Below are positions 15,693 through 24,704 of a stretch of 38,666 nucleotides of DNA, piece by piece. Within the stretch, counting starts at the first letter, position 1; the number at the start of each line of letters is the position of its first letter. Origin of the DNA: Methanocalculus sp. MSAO_Arc2 (GTDB lineage: Archaea > Halobacteriota > Methanomicrobia > Methanomicrobiales > Methanocorpusculaceae); contig QZAC01000164.1 of NCBI GenBank assembly GCA_003838065.1, positions 1 to 38,666 of the forward strand. Reading direction: 5' to 3'. Made by a program: the position numbers and the translations under genes. Below the pieces are notes generated by a model. It was not told the DNA's origin. It made no database searches and saw nothing but the letters and a program-made list of their open reading frames with translations.

Positions 15693-16841
15693 TCAGGTCT
15701 CAGACTGATGGGATCCGGGAAGGGCAAGCGACAGGAGTGCTGCAATTGTCAGCGGGATGGCAAGGCCGAAAAGCGCAGTATACAATGACAGGTAATCAGC
15801 TGCGATACCCACAACTGAAACACCAAGACCACCGGCACCGAGCGAAAAACCAAGGAGAAGCCCCGATGCAAGACCAACCCTGTCAGGGAGATACTCCTGT
15901 GCCATCGTCACCGTTACGGAAAAGGTTGACCAGATAAGGTATCCAATCACCACCATCAGAAGAAGCATCACCCAGCCGGTTGTCTGGAAGAAGAGAATGT
16001 AGGGAGGTAAACAGGCAAAAAGACCGAGTATTGTCACCTCTTTTCTGCCAAAACGGTCAGAAAGGAAGCCGCCGGTAACCTGGCCGCAAACACCTGCAAG
16101 GAGCATCAGGGTCAGCATCGCATTTGCAAAGACAAGCGATGTCCCCATTGTGGCGATCAAAAATGCAGGGAAAAAGGCAACTGACGCCATGATCACCCAG
16201 GAACGCAGCGCAGCAATGGTGACGATCAGGGAGACCGGGGCAAACGGGATCGGCATCCTGCTGGCAGCGACTTTTTCAGGTACCGCTGGTTTTGCAGTGT
16301 TTTTCGACATATGATAGAGATATGCCGCCATAATGATGCCCGGAATCGCTATCAATGTAAGTGCAGAGATCCCGCCCAATCCTATCAAGATGCCAACAAT
16401 CACCGGGCCTATTGCAAAACCAAGGTTTCCTCCGGTCACAAAGATTGAGGTAAGCGAACCCCGGTTCTGATGTGTTGTTTCACCATGTACCTGCATCAGG
16501 GCGGAGGGATGAAACAGGGCATGCGAAAGGCCCGCGCCTGCGGCAAAGAAGAGAAGGAGATAGTAGTTCTGCACCACACCATAGAGGCCGATACAGACGG
16601 CACTTGCCAGGATGCAGATCCAGATCGGTGCTGACCAGCCTGAACGGTCCGAGAGCCACCCGACAACCGGCTGGAAAAGTGACGAAGTCACCTGAAAAAC
16701 ACTCACCAGCAGACCGGCAAGGAAGTACCCTATCCCCGGATAGAGAACAAGGAGAGGAATGAGTGCCGGGATCACCGGGCTGTAGAGATCGATGACAATA
16801 TGTCCCGTAGTATAGCCAAGGATACTGCGGGGAATTTTCAT
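15693..16841 (-). CDS. MFS efflux transporter (fosmidomycin-resistance-like)
   Basis: A 382-aa major facilitator with twelve expected helices. The A-like motif GWLSDRSGW (about 61-69) follows helix 2, its repeat GGFLSDRFGRKEV comes after helix 8, and GHIVIDLYSPVIPALIPLL in helix 1 resembles the Fsr/YbfB branch of drug exporters. It likely exports small molecules by proton antiport, but specificity is unknown. The start follows the METTL5-like stop directly (TGAATG), making it the last gene of a long leftward operon. The 92-base gap to the ABC1 kinase contains no convincing gene. Confidence 0.85.
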   Translation of the reverse strand: MKIPRSILGYTTGHIVIDLYSPVIPALIPLLVLYPGIGYFLAGLLVSVFQVTSSLFQPVVGWLSDRSGWSAPIWICILASAVCIGLYGVVQNYYLLLFFAAGAGLSHALFHPSALMQVHGETTHQNRGSLTSIFVTGGNLGFAIGPVIVGILIGLGGISALTLIAIPGIIMAAYLYHMSKNTAKPAVPEKVAASRMPIPFAPVSLIVTIAALRSWVIMASVAFFPAFLIATMGTSLVFANAMLTLMLLAGVCGQVTGGFLSDRFGRKEVTILGLFACLPPYILFFQTTGWVMLLLMVVIGYLIWSTFSVTVTMAQEYLPDRVGLASGLLLGFSLGAGGLGVSVVGIAADYLSLYTALFGLAIPLTIAALLSLALPGSHQSET

Positions 16842-17438
16842 TCAGATTCGCCTCATACAGACAATCTCAACAGGGATCTCAAGGACATCCCGTGTATGAA
16901 ATGAAAACGATCGTTTCATAGGGAAGAGAGCAGAAACAACCCCCACAATAACTGCCCGGCCTTTTATATATGAGGAGAGAAACGGAATGGATCCCGTATT
17001 AAAGATTCCATAGGCGACAGGAGCGATTCTCAGCGCGGCATCAATGAAAGGCCGATCCGCATGTTCTCTCTGCGCACCAAATGGCGGGTTCATGATGACA
17101 GTATCACACGCATGATCAAAACCCAACAGATCTCCAGCGAGAAACGTACATTCAACAGAGAGTTTTTCTCCATTTTCTCTGGCGATTTTGATGATGCGCT
17201 CATCAGAATCGATCCCGACCACATGCGATGCGCCAAGAAGGGCTGCACCAATCGCAAGGATCCCACTTCCGCATCCAAGATCGCAGACGCCGCACCCCTT
17301 GATGTCACCTGCAAGATATGCATCATAAAGGAGGCGTGCTGCCAGGGGTGCGGGTGTCATATACTGTTCCAGTCCGAGATCTGGATCCGGCACCCCTTTC
17401 ACCCGTTCAAGTGTCATCTCAAGAGTTCGGAGTTTCAT
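16842..17438 (-). CDS. METTL5-like N6-adenine RNA methyltransferase (COG2263)
   Basis: A 198-aa Rossmann methyltransferase. It has the SAM loop DLGCGSGI (53-60), IDSDE after strand 2 (about 76-80), and the catalytic NPPFG (117-121) of N6-adenine methylases. The N-terminal LEQYMTPAPLAARLL is typical of the archaeal and eukaryotic METTL5 group, which methylates a small-subunit rRNA adenine in human cells. The archaeal target here is inferred. It overlaps dph2 by ATGA and abuts the MFS gene. Confidence 0.9.
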   Translation of the reverse strand: MKLRTLEMTLERVKGVPDPDLGLEQYMTPAPLAARLLYDAYLAGDIKGCGVCDLGCGSGILAIGAALLGASHVVGIDSDERIIKIARENGEKLSVECTFLAGDLLGFDHACDTVIMNPPFGAQREHADRPFIDAALRIAPVAYGIFNTGSIPFLSSYIKGRAVIVGVVSALFPMKRSFSFHTRDVLEIPVEIVCMRRI

Positions 17439-18385
17439 AGAATGATCTCATCGACTTCATACTCATCCCATGACCGCGTTTTGCATAGGATTTCAAATTC
17501 AATTGGTGAGAGGACCGGGACAGGAAACCTGATCTGGTCGTCAAGAGCAAGCCTGGGGCAGGCGGTGTTGACATAACAGGGAAACCCAAGATTCTGCAGC
17601 TGATCGGACGTCACCTCACGGAGGAGGACAGGTACCGCACCTGTATTGAGTGAGAGGAGATGTTCTGCAAGGGCAGACCTGTTCTGCCCGCATTTCTGTG
17701 AGATAATGATCCCAAACCGGTCTGCAGATCGCGCCTTTTCAATGATCCCAAACCGCCTGCGGAGGAGGCGATCGGTTTTGATCAAATCCGCCTTACCTGA
17801 AAAGGGATCAAGGGCAACAACCGGCACACCGGCCGCAATGCCAGAACCAATCGCATGAAATACTCCGGTTCCAAAATAGAGGAGCTCATCTGCCTTGCTT
17901 GCTCGTGCCGCAGTATAGGTGCACCCGAGCACCTGGCCGGGAAGAGGGGTGCGTGGGGAAGGTGGTGCAATCACGGGAGAAAAACCATGTCTTTCAAGCT
18001 CTTCTGCCAGCCGGGGAAGAACTCTTGCATGCTGGGCTGTTGATATGAGACCAATGTTTGGGCCAGTCAGAAGCGATATGGCCTGATCGAGCGGTGGAAT
18101 ATGCACGTCCAGAATGACCGGTTCAAATAATACTTTTGGGTGGTTCATGAGCGGCGTGTGGCCGAAATGAACAAGAATATCTGCATAATCCAGGGTATCA
18201 AGGGCAAGATCGCATGCACCATAACAGGGATCTCCCGAGATAATAACGTCATATCCCTGGCTCCTGAGGGCCTGTGCAAGACGTGGGAGTTCGCGTTTTA
18301 ATCCTTCTGGTGCCTGAAGGGCAACCTTACGGACAGGAAAAGATCGAATCCTTTCTATCACTTCAGAAATATGAATCAAGGACAT
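17435..18385 (-). CDS. dph2: Diphthamide synthase radical enzyme Dph2
   Basis: Archaeal Dph2 is an unusual [4Fe-4S] radical-SAM enzyme that transfers the aminocarboxypropyl group to a histidine of elongation factor 2. The three cluster cysteines are seen in DPCYGACDLA, QVLGCTYTA and NTACPRLALDDQ. VRKVALQAPEGLKRE near the N-terminus and EYEVDEIIL at the end are also typical. I place the start at ATG 18385 (MSLIHISEVIERI); ATG 18400 or 18466 would overlap hpt further, and no clear SD decides among them. The C-terminus overlaps the METTL5-like gene, linking two translation-machinery modifiers. Confidence 0.92.
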   Translation of the reverse strand: MSLIHISEVIERIRSFPVRKVALQAPEGLKRELPRLAQALRSQGYDVIISGDPCYGACDLALDTLDYADILVHFGHTPLMNHPKVLFEPVILDVHIPPLDQAISLLTGPNIGLISTAQHARVLPRLAEELERHGFSPVIAPPSPRTPLPGQVLGCTYTAARASKADELLYFGTGVFHAIGSGIAAGVPVVALDPFSGKADLIKTDRLLRRRFGIIEKARSADRFGIIISQKCGQNRSALAEHLLSLNTGAVPVLLREVTSDQLQNLGFPCYVNTACPRLALDDQIRFPVPVLSPIEFEILCKTRSWDEYEVDEIIL

Positions 18386-18914
18386 GAACGCCGTCTTCAT
18401 CGACACTAATCGTGACCAGGGACTTATATGGCCTCCCGATATCCGGGTTGCCCCGATTAATAACAAAACAGATGTCCGATATCACGGCACCGGTCGATTC
18501 TATCGCGGGAACAAGGGCACGAATCGTTCCACCGGTACTGATGACGTCATCAACGATCACCACACGGTCGCCATCGAATATGCTGTTGAGATAGAGCGCA
18601 CCTTGTGAATATCCTGTCTCCTGGCCGATCACCACTTCACCAGGAAGTTTATACTCCCTTTTTCTGACAATGGTGTAGGGGATGTCGGTCATCAGGGAAA
18701 TGACAGTCCCGATATGAATCCCCATCGCTTCAGTCACAACAAGTTTATTCACACCTGCAAAGTCCACCGCCTTGAAGAGCGAACAGGCGACATCTCTGAG
18801 AAGAGCGGGTTCAACCAGCGGGATCCCGTCAGTGATAGGGTGGATAAAATACGTATATTCCCCCCGCTGCACGAGCGGGCAGATCTGAAGGGATTTTTTG
18901 AGCACTTCAAGCAT
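18363..18914 (-). CDS. hpt: Hypoxanthine/adenine phosphoribosyltransferase-like salvage enzyme
   Basis: An archaeal HGPRTase-like enzyme of 183 aa that salvages purine bases with PRPP. The PRPP motif is VVIVDDVISTGGT (118-130). TEAMGIHIGTVIS (about 61-73) and YTIVRKREYKLPGE are typical of the group related to APRT and PurR-like transferases. The GGTGA SD five bases before ATG 18914 decides the start, and this SD lies inside the end of mfnA, which overlaps by 8 bases. Base preference (hypoxanthine, guanine or adenine) is not settled by sequence. Confidence 0.9.
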   Translation of the reverse strand: MLEVLKKSLQICPLVQRGEYTYFIHPITDGIPLVEPALLRDVACSLFKAVDFAGVNKLVVTEAMGIHIGTVISLMTDIPYTIVRKREYKLPGEVVIGQETGYSQGALYLNSIFDGDRVVIVDDVISTGGTIRALVPAIESTGAVISDICFVINRGNPDIGRPYKSLVTISVDEDGVHVLDSYF

Positions 18915-20004
18915 CTTGTTCACCAATTGTATGGATGAATGATTCAACAATGTCCCGCGTAACATGAGGCATCAGTACAATACGCATATGCCCCTTGCGG
19001 GTACGGGATACGCACCATCTTTGTGGTGTTTTTGGGCAGTCAAATGTAGCAACGTTGACATCAGGCGTTACGGCACGGGAATAACCAAACGCCTCCATTC
19101 CCTCGATAAGCCTGCGGGTATTCTCCATGCATCCGGAGACAATTGCAGAGAGACCCTCACGCCCGAGGTACCTGAAAACAGCATAGGCACCTGCCACAGG
19201 GGCACCTGGCCTGGTCCCGGCCAGTGTACACTCCTTCTTCACTGTCAGGTACGGGGTATCAACATTGAGGCAGCCAAACGCCGAGGAGTCACGGAGAAGA
19301 AGTGCACCGCATGGAATGGTGCTCATACCCATCTTATGCGGATCAACTGACACACTTGATACAGAAGGAACGGAAAAATCCCAGGGTAGGACATCATCCA
19401 GAAATGGCGCAACAAGGCCACCAAAGGCGGCATCAACATGGAAGAAGATACCTGCATCATCTGCAATCTTTCCTATTTCTACGATTGGATCGATCATTCC
19501 ATACTCTGTTGTCCCAACAACGCCGACAATAGCAACAGTCTTCTTATCAATGGCTTCATTCACAGAATCCGGATCCATCCGAAACTGTCCATCAAGAGGG
19601 ACAGAACGCATCTCAAGACCGAGCATATCACATGCTTTATCAAAAGAAAAATGCGCAGATGCAGGAATTACGACATTTGGAGATTTGACTTTCTTCAGCT
19701 TCTCTGCAATCCTGAGTGCCTGGATATTTGATTCAGTCCCACCTGATGTCGCATACCCACCTGCACCCGGATGGTTGAGGAGTTCTCCAAGTATGCTGAT
19801 AAGTTCATCCTCAAGCTTCATAGTCCCCGGGAAGAGACCGGGATCACCAAGATTTGTCTCGATGAACTGCATATGGGCACGTACTGCAACCGGGTGAGGT
19901 GGGGTGCACATCGAGGAGAGAATGGAGGTGTACTCCAGATCTTCTCTTCGGACGGAAGAGAGATAAGAGAAGACCTCCTCCTCAGAAGAGCCGGTATTCT
20001 TCAT
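18907..20004 (-). CDS. mfnA: Tyrosine/aspartate decarboxylase MfnA
   Basis: A PLP enzyme of the group II decarboxylase fold, 365 aa. In methanogens it makes tyramine for methanofuran, and in other archaea beta-alanine for coenzyme A. The PLP lysine is K224 in SVDPHKMGM, D191 in FHVDAAFGG contacts the ring nitrogen, and GGYATSGGTESNIQALR (82-98) binds the phosphate. Start ATG 20004 follows GGGTGG at close spacing; ATG 20019 is in frame and five residues longer. It overlaps ppsA upstream and hpt downstream. Substrate choice between tyrosine and aspartate is not resolved. Confidence 0.94.
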   Translation of the reverse strand: MKNTGSSEEEVFSYLSSVRREDLEYTSILSSMCTPPHPVAVRAHMQFIETNLGDPGLFPGTMKLEDELISILGELLNHPGAGGYATSGGTESNIQALRIAEKLKKVKSPNVVIPASAHFSFDKACDMLGLEMRSVPLDGQFRMDPDSVNEAIDKKTVAIVGVVGTTEYGMIDPIVEIGKIADDAGIFFHVDAAFGGLVAPFLDDVLPWDFSVPSVSSVSVDPHKMGMSTIPCGALLLRDSSAFGCLNVDTPYLTVKKECTLAGTRPGAPVAGAYAVFRYLGREGLSAIVSGCMENTRRLIEGMEAFGYSRAVTPDVNVATFDCPKTPQRWCVSRTRKGHMRIVLMPHVTRDIVESFIHTIGEQDA

Positions 20005-22276
20005 TGCCACCCTTTGCATATGCCCTGTCCAGAATCATGCGCTGTTCGGTTCTGGCAGCGGCCTCACGAATTTTTGCTACCGCATCGATGTTTGCTGAGA
20101 CGCTCCTGATGCCATGTTCAACCAGCCAGGCTACCATTTTCGGGTCAGATCCCGCCTGTCCGCAGATTGAACACTCAACGCCCGCCTCACGGCATCTCTG
20201 TATTGCAAAATCAATCAGTTTCAGGACCGCCGGATGGGTCGGTTCGTACATCGATGCCACATATTCATTATTGCGGTCAACAGCAAGGGTATACTGGACG
20301 AGATCGTTTGTGCCGAATGAGGCAAAATTGATACCGGCTTTAATAAAGTCATCAATCAGGATAGCAGAGGAGGGTACTTCCACCATGATACCAAGGGTGA
20401 CCGAATCAACATCAACTCCCCATTCCCTGAGCAGGGCTTTTGCCTGAATAAACTCACGGGGATGGTTTACGAGCGGGAGCATGAGGCCGAGGTTATCATA
20501 CCCAGCCTTCCAGAGACGTTTGAATGCTTCGATCTGAAGTCGAAACTGTTCAGGAACACTAAGATCCCGGCGGATTCCGCGCCACCCAAGCATCGGATTA
20601 TGTTCGATTGGCTCATCCTCACCACCTTCCATATTCCGGAATTCGTCAGTTGGTGCGTCGAGTGTCCGGACCCACACGGGTTTTTCCGGGAAGGCATCCA
20701 GGATGATCCTGATTCCGTCATAGAGCTCATTTATAAACTCTTCCTCACGGTTGTGTTCAATGAACCACTGTGGGGTTCTGTTCATCCCGAGGATCAGGTG
20801 TTCTATCCTGAGGAGTCCAACACCATCTGCACCGGTAGCCGCAGCTCTCTGGGCAGCCTCAGGGAGCGAGACATTCACTTTGATAAGGGTGGCTGTGACA
20901 GTGGGGGCAGATCCTGCCTGCATCTCAGCAGATTGGGTCTCCTGTCGTTTCTGTACCTTTCCTTCGTATATAATGCCTTTATCACCGTCGATCGTAACGA
21001 TTTGACCATTCTTCAGGGTTGATGTTGCCTTTTTTGTCCCGACAACTGCCGGTGTACCAAGTTCCCGTGATACGATTGCTGCATGGCATGTCATACCGCC
21101 TTCGTCAGTAATGATTCCACTCACTCTTCTCATCGCAGGTACCATATCAGGGTTGGTCATCTTTGCAACCAGAATATCTCCTTCCTGGACAGATCCTGAA
21201 TCTTTTACATGGGTGATGATTGCCACCCTTCCCGTTGCAATACCCGGAGATGCACCCTGACCTTCAAGCAGAACCTTACCCGATCCGGATAATGTTTTTG
21301 TCTCCGCAACACCAGAGTGAGCTTTTATCGTTGTCACCGGCCTCGACTGGAGAATAAAGATCTCTTCTCCGACGATCCCCCATTCGATATCCTGCGGCAC
21401 GCCGTAGTGATCCTCGGAGAGTTTGCCGAGGGAAGCCAGCCGTGCAACCTCATCAGCTGAAAGTACACGTTCATTTTTCCTCTCTTCGGGAACAGGCACC
21501 TCCTTTGTTCCTTTCTTGCCATCTGGTATAATCTCGATCTCTTTGCAGGCAATGTTTGAGTCAATGATCTTTTGTTTGGTATGATCAAAGACGTAGTTAT
21601 CAGGAGAGACCGATCCAGACACAACCGATTCACCAAGACCAAAGGAAGCCTCGATGATCGAGAGCGGCTCTCCGGTCACTGGATGAGACGTAAAAAGAAC
21701 ACCTGCTTTTTCTGAGAAGATGAGTTCCTGGACAACAACGGCAATATTAACACTCCGATCATCAAACCCCTGCTTCGAACGGTAATAGATCGCACGTGCT
21801 CCATAGAGCGATGCCCAGCATTTCTGAACCGCTTCAATGACATCATCTGCACCCATAACATTCAGGAATGTTTCCTGCTGGCCTGCAAAGCTCGCATCAG
21901 GGAGATCTTCGGCTGTGGCGCTCGACCTGACTGCAACAATGGCATCAGATCCCAGGCTCTCATAAGCTGAACGGATCTCTTCAACCAGATAGCCTGGCAT
22001 CGGAACGGAGAGTATGAGATCTTTTGCCTTTCCGGCTGCAGATTCAAGAGCATTATTTTCATCGACATCAAGGCCTTCGAGAATTGAATAGAGCGAATCT
22101 TCAAGCCCTGTTTCAACAAGGAAGTGCCTGAATGCCTGCGCGGTAACAACAAATGCCTGAGGTACCGGAAGACCGATGGAGGCCATCTCACCAAGCGAGG
22201 CTCCTTTGCCTCCCACTGAAAGGATATCATCCTTCCTGATCTCCTCAAGCCAGAGAATATCTGGAGCGTCTTTCAT
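19982..22276 (-). CDS. ppsA: Phosphoenolpyruvate synthase
   Basis: PpsA converts pyruvate, ATP and water to PEP, AMP and phosphate, the entry to gluconeogenesis from acetyl-CoA carbon in methanogens. The 764-aa protein has an N-terminal ATP-grasp domain (VRSSATAEDLPDASFAGQQET), the swivelling domain with phospho-histidine in GGMTCHAAIVSRELG (about residue 396), and the TIM-barrel domain ending with ECSICGQAGSD and its active-site cysteine. It heads the leftward chain ppsA-mfnA-hpt-dph2-METTL5-MFS. A TATA-like TTTTATGTATC about 30 bases upstream implies a very short leader. Confidence 0.97.
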   Translation of the reverse strand: MKDAPDILWLEEIRKDDILSVGGKGASLGEMASIGLPVPQAFVVTAQAFRHFLVETGLEDSLYSILEGLDVDENNALESAAGKAKDLILSVPMPGYLVEEIRSAYESLGSDAIVAVRSSATAEDLPDASFAGQQETFLNVMGADDVIEAVQKCWASLYGARAIYYRSKQGFDDRSVNIAVVVQELIFSEKAGVLFTSHPVTGEPLSIIEASFGLGESVVSGSVSPDNYVFDHTKQKIIDSNIACKEIEIIPDGKKGTKEVPVPEERKNERVLSADEVARLASLGKLSEDHYGVPQDIEWGIVGEEIFILQSRPVTTIKAHSGVAETKTLSGSGKVLLEGQGASPGIATGRVAIITHVKDSGSVQEGDILVAKMTNPDMVPAMRRVSGIITDEGGMTCHAAIVSRELGTPAVVGTKKATSTLKNGQIVTIDGDKGIIYEGKVQKRQETQSAEMQAGSAPTVTATLIKVNVSLPEAAQRAAATGADGVGLLRIEHLILGMNRTPQWFIEHNREEEFINELYDGIRIILDAFPEKPVWVRTLDAPTDEFRNMEGGEDEPIEHNPMLGWRGIRRDLSVPEQFRLQIEAFKRLWKAGYDNLGLMLPLVNHPREFIQAKALLREWGVDVDSVTLGIMVEVPSSAILIDDFIKAGINFASFGTNDLVQYTLAVDRNNEYVASMYEPTHPAVLKLIDFAIQRCREAGVECSICGQAGSDPKMVAWLVEHGIRSVSANIDAVAKIREAAARTEQRMILDRAYAKGGNEEYRLF

Positions 22277-22398
22277 AGCTTTCTCAGGTATGAATCAACC
22301 CACTGATACATAAAACAGGGTGAAGGTTTTTTATCAAATCCCCCTCTCAAAGAACAACCATGATTATGCAGGAAGCCTATACAGGTACCTGGTTTCTT

Positions 22399-23985
22399 AT
22401 GAAATATAACGTCCTTGTCAGTGATCCGCTGGCAGAAGAAGGCATAGAGATACTGCGAGGGTTCTGCAATGTCGATGAGAAAGCCGGACTCTCCGAGGAT
22501 GAGCTGGTTGAAATCATTGGAAAATATGACGCGCTCATCGTCAGATCCGGAACCGAGGTAACAGAGCGGGTAATAGAGGCAGCAGCAAAGATGAAATACA
22601 TCGGCCGGGCTGGTGCGGGTGTTGACAATATCGATACAGATGCCGCAACACGAAAAGGTATCATTGTTGCAAACGCGCCTGAAGGCAATACATTGGCTGC
22701 AACCGAACATACTATGGCGATGATGCTCGCCCTGGCACGCATGATTCCGTCTGCAAATATCTCATTAAAGAAGGGAGAGTGGAAGCGTTCGAAGTTCATG
22801 GGCGTTGAGATGAATGAAAAAGTTCTCGGTATCGTGGGTTTTGGCAGAATCGGACGTGAGGTGGCAAAACGGGCCCAGTCATTCAATATGCGGATCGTTG
22901 CATATGACCCCTTCATCACTCCTGAACGAGGGTCACAGTTTGGTGTTGAGATGGTAAGTGTCGAAGAACTCTTCAGGATTGCAGATATCATTACCGTGCA
23001 TACTCCTTTGATCAAAGAAACAACACACCTGATCAATGAGAAAACGATTGCAACAATGAAAGATGGTGTCCGGATCATAAACTGTGCGCGGGGAGGTATT
23101 GTTGATGAAGATGCACTCGCGGACGCTGTGTCAAGTGGAAAGGTTGCCGGTGCTGCACTGGATGTCTTTGAAGAAGAACCCCCGATAAACTCCCCATTAC
23201 TTACCATCGATAATGTCATTGTCACACCACATCTTGGGGCAAGCACCGTTGAAGCACAAAAAAACGTTGCAATATCGATTGCACACCAATGCATCGATGT
23301 ACTGAAGGGTGGCGCGGCAAAATATGTGGTGAACGCACCAATGATCCCAACAGAACTGCAGGAGACGATCGAGCCGTATGCACGCCTTTCCGAGAAGATG
23401 GGGCGGCTTGCATCGCAGGTAGTGCCGGGTGCAATAACAAGGGTTGAGATAACGTATGCCGGAGATATTATTGAAATGCGGCAAAATCTCAAGTTCATCA
23501 CCCGGATGGCGATCAAGGGGATTTTGGACCCGATCCTCCAGCGGCCGGTCAATATTGTGAATGCTGAGTTCGTGGCCCGTGAACGAGGGATCATAATTGC
23601 CGAGACCACAACAGAGGATTCACCAGGTTATCGGAATATGATCACTCTCACCATCAAAACAAAGACAGGTGAGGAAACTATCAGTGGGTCAGTCTTTGGT
23701 AAAAGCAGAGTACGGATCGTTGCCATAGGACAGTTTACAATGGATCTTCTTCCAGAGGGATCCATTATTTTATCCCGCCATATCGACCGTCCCGGTGTCA
23801 TTGGACCTGCTGCAACGGTTCTTGGAAAGCACGAGATTAATATTGCCGGAATGCAGGACAGCAGGGTGAAAGCCGGTGAAGAGGCGCTTATGGTTCTCAA
23901 TGTAGACTCCGATGTTCCCGAAAGCGTTATGGATGAGATGCGGTCAGTTTCTGGCATTCTCTCTGCAACCTTTGTACGGCTCTGA
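22399..23985 (+). CDS. serA: D-3-phosphoglycerate dehydrogenase
   Basis: SerA oxidises 3-phosphoglycerate, the first step to serine. From ATG 22399 it is 528 aa: the NAD loop GIVGFGRIGREVA (144-156), catalytic R231 (NCARGG), E260 and H278 (TPHLGAST). A substrate-binding intervening domain lies at about 320-450 and a C-terminal ACT domain at about 455-528 that should bind serine. An upstream in-frame ATG at 22360 lies about 29 bases after TTTTTTATC, so a leaderless, 13-residue-longer form is possible. The family N-terminus favours 22399. It is divergent from ppsA across 122 bases. Confidence 0.96.
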   Translation: MKYNVLVSDPLAEEGIEILRGFCNVDEKAGLSEDELVEIIGKYDALIVRSGTEVTERVIEAAAKMKYIGRAGAGVDNIDTDAATRKGIIVANAPEGNTLAATEHTMAMMLALARMIPSANISLKKGEWKRSKFMGVEMNEKVLGIVGFGRIGREVAKRAQSFNMRIVAYDPFITPERGSQFGVEMVSVEELFRIADIITVHTPLIKETTHLINEKTIATMKDGVRIINCARGGIVDEDALADAVSSGKVAGAALDVFEEEPPINSPLLTIDNVIVTPHLGASTVEAQKNVAISIAHQCIDVLKGGAAKYVVNAPMIPTELQETIEPYARLSEKMGRLASQVVPGAITRVEITYAGDIIEMRQNLKFITRMAIKGILDPILQRPVNIVNAEFVARERGIIIAETTTEDSPGYRNMITLTIKTKTGEETISGSVFGKSRVRIVAIGQFTMDLLPEGSIILSRHIDRPGVIGPAATVLGKHEINIAGMQDSRVKAGEEALMVLNVDSDVPESVMDEMRSVSGILSATFVRL

Positions 23986-24068
23986 AGCCCTCTCTGAAGA
24001 GAATTTTGTTTGGGGGAAAACCAATTATTTTATATTGCAAAAACCAATATCTTAGGTCGAAGACGAAG

Positions 24069-24142
24069 GGGCTCGTGGTCTAGCCGGTTATGACGTCGCC
24101 TTGACATGGCGGAGGTCCTGAGTTCGAATCTCAGCGAGCCCA
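24069..24142 (+). tRNA. tRNA-Val (anticodon GAC)
   Basis: Acceptor GGGCTCG (24069-24075) pairs with CGAGCCC (24135-24141), discriminator A at 24142. Anticodon loop TTGACAT gives GAC at 24103-24105, and the T arm has TTCGAAT. A TATA-like TTTTATATTG at about 24029-24038 lies at promoter distance. No intron and no encoded CCA. Confidence 0.95.
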
Positions 24143-24154
24143 TCTTTTTGATGG
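24140..24154 (+). terminator. T-run terminator of tRNA-Val
   Basis: A T5 run (24145-24149) directly follows the tRNA and forms the loop of a small CCATC/GATGG stem. Short T runs end tRNA transcripts in archaea. A second T-rich stretch lies about 15-30 bases further on. Confidence 0.4.
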
Positions 24155-24263
24155 ATTCTTCTTTTGCCTTTTCATCCTTCTAATTCCCTTCAAACCGGAT
24201 ATTCAGATCAAGCACAGATCAAAACAATACATTAATAGTCTGAAAGAGGAAAAGCAACCATTG

Positions 24264-24704
24264 ATGAAAAACATCAGCAAGGAAGAACTGAGTAGTATTC
24301 TTCAGAAACATGACCGCTGGATTGCGACCAGTGGGAGAGAAGGAGCGCGAGCAACCCTCATACGGGCAAACCTTGCAGGAATGACGCTTATCGGCGTTAA
24401 TCTTGCAGAAGCCGAGCTCATTGAGGCAAACCTCACGAATGCAGATCTTACCGGTGCCAGACTGTCAAGAGCAAACCTCTATGGAGCAAATCTTGCCGGA
24501 GCGATTCTTAATAATGCAGATCTATTCGGTGCAAATCTCAGTGGAGTGGAGTGGGAACGGGGCGTCATGGTAAAGAAGGAACCCGCTGCACAAGCAGCGC
24601 AACCAGCAGAAGCACCAAAGCCGGAGGCGGCACCTGAACCTCCTCGCGAAGAAAAAAGCGAGGGAATTTTGGCAAAAATTAAGAATTTATTCGCTGGAAA
24701 GTGA
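24264..24704 (+). CDS. Pentapeptide-repeat protein with acidic, proline-rich tail
   Basis: A 146-aa protein. Residues about 34-95 are tandem A(N/D)LxxAxL pentapeptides, which fold as a right-handed quadrilateral beta helix of roughly three coils. They follow a short helical start (ISKEELSSILQKHDRWI). The next part, about 105-130, is rich in A, P and E, and the end GILAKIKNLFAGK is a small basic amphipathic helix that could touch membrane or nucleic acid. There are no membrane segments or signal peptide, so it should be cytoplasmic. Function is unknown. It follows tRNA-Val and has no operon partner. Confidence 0.85.
   Translation: MKNISKEELSSILQKHDRWIATSGREGARATLIRANLAGMTLIGVNLAEAELIEANLTNADLTGARLSRANLYGANLAGAILNNADLFGANLSGVEWERGVMVKKEPAAQAAQPAEAPKPEAAPEPPREEKSEGILAKIKNLFAGK

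Noticed and set aside
22377..23609. A 410-aa minus-strand frame opposite serA
   Set aside because: Long but antisense to a well-conserved dehydrogenase; its Ser/Ile/Pro-rich sequence has no family features.
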